Origin: Caenispirillum bisanense
Lineage (GTDB): Bacteria > Pseudomonadota > Alphaproteobacteria > Rhodospirillales > Rhodospirillaceae
Length of the DNA: 64,000 nucleotides
Assembly: GCF_039523075.1 (NCBI RefSeq)
Contig: NZ_BAAAEP010000002.1
Location: 124,001-188,000, forward strand
Reading direction: 5' to 3'
Under the pieces are notes generated by a model that saw nothing but the letters and a program-made list of their open reading frames with translations, did not search any database and was not told where the DNA came from. The translations under genes were made by a program, and so were the position numbers. Shown piece after piece: positions 61,083 to 64,000 of the stretch. Position 1 is the first letter of the stretch; each line of letters begins with the position of its first letter.

Positions 61083-62288
61083 TCACTCCGCGGCGCATAG
61101 CGTACTGGTGATGCCGGCAGCAATGCGGCGGGCCTCGGCATCGGCGGCCAGCACGTCGTCCAGGGTTTCGAGCGGCAGGGGCTCCGCCTTCTCGATCGTG
61201 CCCTCCACCGTGCGCGCGATGTCGAGAAAGCCGATCTCGCCGGCGAGAAACTTGGCGACAGCCACTTCATTGGCTGCATTCAGAAGAGTAGGGACGCAGC
61301 CCCCCGATTGCAAGGCGTGGCGCGCCAGCCGCAGGGCCGGGAAGCGCACCGGATCGGGCGGCTGGAAAGTCAGCTGCGCCACTGCCGCCAGATCCAGCCG
61401 CGGGCTCGGCGCGGCGATGCGGCGCGGCCAGCCGAGGGCATAGGCGATGGGAGTGCGCATGTCCGGCGTGCCCAGCTGCGCCAGCATGGAGCCGTCCACA
61501 TACTCCACCATGCTGTGGATCACCGACTGCGGGTGGACCAGGATCTCGATGCGGTCTTCCGGCAGCGGGAACAGGTGGGCCGCCTCGATCAGTTCCAGCC
61601 CCTTGTTCATCATGGTGGCGCTGTCGACGGAGATCTTGGCGCCCATGGACCAGTTGGGATGGGCGACCGCCTGGGCCGGCGTCACCGTCGCCATGGCCTC
61701 CGCCTCCCACTCGCGGAACGGCCCGCCGGAAGCGGTGAGCACGATGCGCGACACCGTCTGCGGCTGGGCGAAGTCGAACACCTGGAAGATGGCGGAATGC
61801 TCGCTGTCGACCGGCAGCAGGGTGGCGCCGTGGCGCGCCACTTCGGCCATCACCACGGCACCGGCGCAGACCAGGGTTTCCTTGTTGGCGAGGCCGATGA
61901 CGCAGCCCCGGCGCACGGCGGCGAGCGTCGGCGCCAGGCCGGCGGCGCCGACGATGGCCGACATCACCCAATCCGACGGCCGGGCGGCGGCCTCGCACAC
62001 GGCGGCGGCCCCGGCGGCAACCTCGATGCCGGTGCCGGCGAGGCGGTCCTTGAGGTCGGCGTAGCAGCGTTCATCGGCCACCACCGCCACTTCCGGCCGC
62101 AGCGCCAGCGCCTGGGCGGCCAGGGCGGCGGCGTTGCCGTTGGCGGTCAGCGCCACCACCTCGTAAGCGTCGCGGTCGCGGCTGATGAGGTCGACGGTGC
62201 TGCACCCGACCGAGCCGGTGGAGCCGAGGATGGTGACGCGGCGGCGGGCGTCGCGGCCGGTCGCGGTGGGTGCGGACGGAGCTACCAT
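61083..62288 (-). CDS. dxr: 1-deoxy-D-xylulose 5-phosphate reductoisomerase
   Basis: A 401-residue NADPH enzyme of the MEP pathway, the fosmidomycin target. ILGSTGSVGCSTVDL is the Rossmann loop, NKETLVCAGAVV and LPVDSEHSAIFQ hold metal and substrate residues, and NWSMGAKISVDSATMMNKGLE is the flexible substrate loop. Its product is used by IspD in ispDF. It overlaps cdsA by seven bases. Confidence 0.96.
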   Translation of the reverse strand: MVAPSAPTATGRDARRRVTILGSTGSVGCSTVDLISRDRDAYEVVALTANGNAAALAAQALALRPEVAVVADERCYADLKDRLAGTGIEVAAGAAAVCEAAARPSDWVMSAIVGAAGLAPTLAAVRRGCVIGLANKETLVCAGAVVMAEVARHGATLLPVDSEHSAIFQVFDFAQPQTVSRIVLTASGGPFREWEAEAMATVTPAQAVAHPNWSMGAKISVDSATMMNKGLELIEAAHLFPLPEDRIEILVHPQSVIHSMVEYVDGSMLAQLGTPDMRTPIAYALGWPRRIAAPSPRLDLAAVAQLTFQPPDPVRFPALRLARHALQSGGCVPTLLNAANEVAVAKFLAGEIGFLDIARTVEGTIEKAEPLPLETLDDVLAADAEARRIAAGITSTLCAAE

Positions 62289-63058
62289 GCGGTGATGCCT
62301 CCCTGCCCCAGCAGCACGGCCAGGACCACGGCCGGCGCCGCCAGCACCAGCCCGTCGACGCGATCCAGCACGCCGCCGTGACCGGGGATGATGGTGCCGC
62401 TGTCCTTCACGCCGAAGCGCCGCTTCACATAGCTTTCAGAGAGATCGCTGATCTGTTCGATGATCGCAAGGGCGGCGCTGAACACGGTCAGCACCACCAG
62501 CGCGCCGGGGTTGACGATCAGCGCCGTCACCAGACCGACCACGGCGGCGGAGAACGCCCCGCCCCACAGGCCGGCCCAGGTCTTCTTGGGGCTGATGCGG
62601 GGGGCCAGCTTCGGCCCGCCGATGCGCTTGCCGAAGGCATAGGCGCCGGTGTCGGTGGCCCACACGACGAACATCAGCCACAGCACGGTGGCAAGGCCCC
62701 CCTCTTCCCGCAGCCACACCAGCGCGACCGCCGGCAGCGCCACATAAACGGCCCCCAGCGCCGCCCATCCGGCGGCCGGGCGCGACAGGGCGAGCAGGAA
62801 GACCGGCACCGGCGCCACCACCACCACGGCCAGCGCCCACAGCGGCAGCGGCACCACCGCCAGGGTGGCGATGGCGGCGGCAAAGCCGGCCGCCCAGCCC
62901 GGCAGGCGGTGACCGGGCTGCACCATGGCCTGCCATTCCCACGCCATCAGCAGCGCGATGGCGGCGACCGCCAGATCGAACACCGGCGATCCCGCCCACA
63001 CGCACAACAGCGCCAGCGGGATCATGATGAGCGCGGAAAGCAGCCTGGTCTTCAGCAC
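62282..63058 (-). CDS. cdsA: Phosphatidate cytidylyltransferase
   Basis: A 258-residue, about eight-helix membrane enzyme making CDP-diacylglycerol. The signature KRRFGVKDSGTIIPGHGGVL and DRVDG is complete. The usual GDL-ES lead-in to this motif reads ISDLSES, a minor change. The position between uppS and dxr is universal in proteobacteria. Eight bases separate it from uppS. Confidence 0.95.
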   Translation of the reverse strand: MLKTRLLSALIMIPLALLCVWAGSPVFDLAVAAIALLMAWEWQAMVQPGHRLPGWAAGFAAAIATLAVVPLPLWALAVVVVAPVPVFLLALSRPAAGWAALGAVYVALPAVALVWLREEGGLATVLWLMFVVWATDTGAYAFGKRIGGPKLAPRISPKKTWAGLWGGAFSAAVVGLVTALIVNPGALVVLTVFSAALAIIEQISDLSESYVKRRFGVKDSGTIIPGHGGVLDRVDGLVLAAPAVVLAVLLGQGGITAW

Positions 63059-63065
63059 GTCGTCG

Positions 63066-63805
<740 letters not shown>

Positions 63806-63806
<1 letters not shown>

Positions 63807-64000
63807 CAGACCTGCATGATCTCCTGTTCCTTGTGCTTCAGCGTCTCGTCGACCAGCTTGATGGCTTCGTCGGTGATCGCCTGCACTTCGGTGGAGTGGG
63901 CGCGGTGCTCGTCCTGCGAGATGACGCCGTCCTTTTCCATCTTCTTCAGCGTGTCCATGCCGTCGCGGCGGACGTTGCGGATGGCGACGCGGGCGGCCTC
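63806..64000 (-). CDS. frr: Ribosome recycling factor, C-terminal part (5' end outside the window)
   Basis: The last 64 codons read directly from the minus strand: ARVAIRNVRRDGMDTLKKM, then SQDEHRAHSTEVQAITDEAI and the terminal KHKEQEIMQV. This is the three-helix-bundle end of RRF, including the conserved RNVRRD ribosome-contact arginines. The gene continues past 64000; pyrH, tsf and rpsB usually precede it. Confidence 0.95.

Overview
The window is a GC-rich, densely packed stretch of chromosome from an alphaproteobacterium, most like the Rhodospirillales. The reasons are the gene orders (yceD-rpmF-plsX-fabH-ihfA-merR-tRNA-Pro; glyA-nrdR-ribD-ribE-ribB-ribH-nusB-thiL; rpoZ-rel-acpS-lepB-rnc-era-recO-parC), the IspDF fusion, a MucR/Ros regulator, the CBP3-type cytochrome bc1 chaperone, a K+-independent type membrane pyrophosphatase and LpxI in place of LpxH. 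I cannot name the genus from sequence alone. I see no prophage, insertion sequence, CRISPR array, plasmid gene or rRNA, and no clear frameshift.

Layout. 1-3.8 kb: 5' part of a CcsA-like gene, ispDF, cutA, a small conserved gene, a MurG-like glycosyltransferase and tRNA-Pro(GGG). 3.9-9.1 kb: lipid and ribosomal cluster (merR, ihfA, fabH, plsX, rpmF, yceD, CBP3) with bamE divergent. 9.1-19.3 kb: hppA, a FliL-like protein, thiL, nusB, the riboflavin genes, nrdR, glyA, rpiB. 19.6-23.8 kb: mucR and a valine/isobutyrate degradation operon. 24.0-33.7 kb: metY-hemB, an alpha/beta hydrolase, and a gntR-led cluster of aldehyde dehydrogenase, penicillin-acylase-family hydrolase and threonine ammonia-lyase. 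33.8-41.3 kb: flavin reductase, motAB, bpt, and a TakP-like TRAP transporter. 41.3-51.7 kb: parC back to rpoZ and folK. 52-64 kb: NYN protein, then the outer-membrane biogenesis operon from frr to lpxB.

How the genes work together. The right end is one long minus-strand unit (frr, uppS, cdsA, dxr, rseP, bamA, ompH, lpxD, fabZ, lpxA, lpxI, lpxB) for isoprenoid carrier, phospholipid, lipid A and beta-barrel assembly. ispDF at the left end and dxr at the right end act in the same MEP pathway. plsX, fabH, fabZ, acpS and cdsA cover acyl chain start, carrier activation and phospholipid synthesis. ribD, ribE, ribB and ribH give riboflavin, but the second domain of RibB has lost the GTP cyclohydrolase II zinc cysteines, so GTP cyclohydrolase II must be encoded elsewhere.

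Most of the window is ordinary housekeeping, and I do not see a convincing undescribed defence or mobile system. The observations most worth checking are small-scale: a possible AUC start codon on the penicillin-acylase gene, a hairpin covering the bamA ribosome binding site, a predicted leaderless ccsA mRNA, a coupled 35-codon frame ahead of rel, an acidic N-terminal extension on Era, a Ros-type finger lacking zinc ligands in MucR, and the uncharacterised gntR catabolic cluster with a possible second operator near the valine operon.
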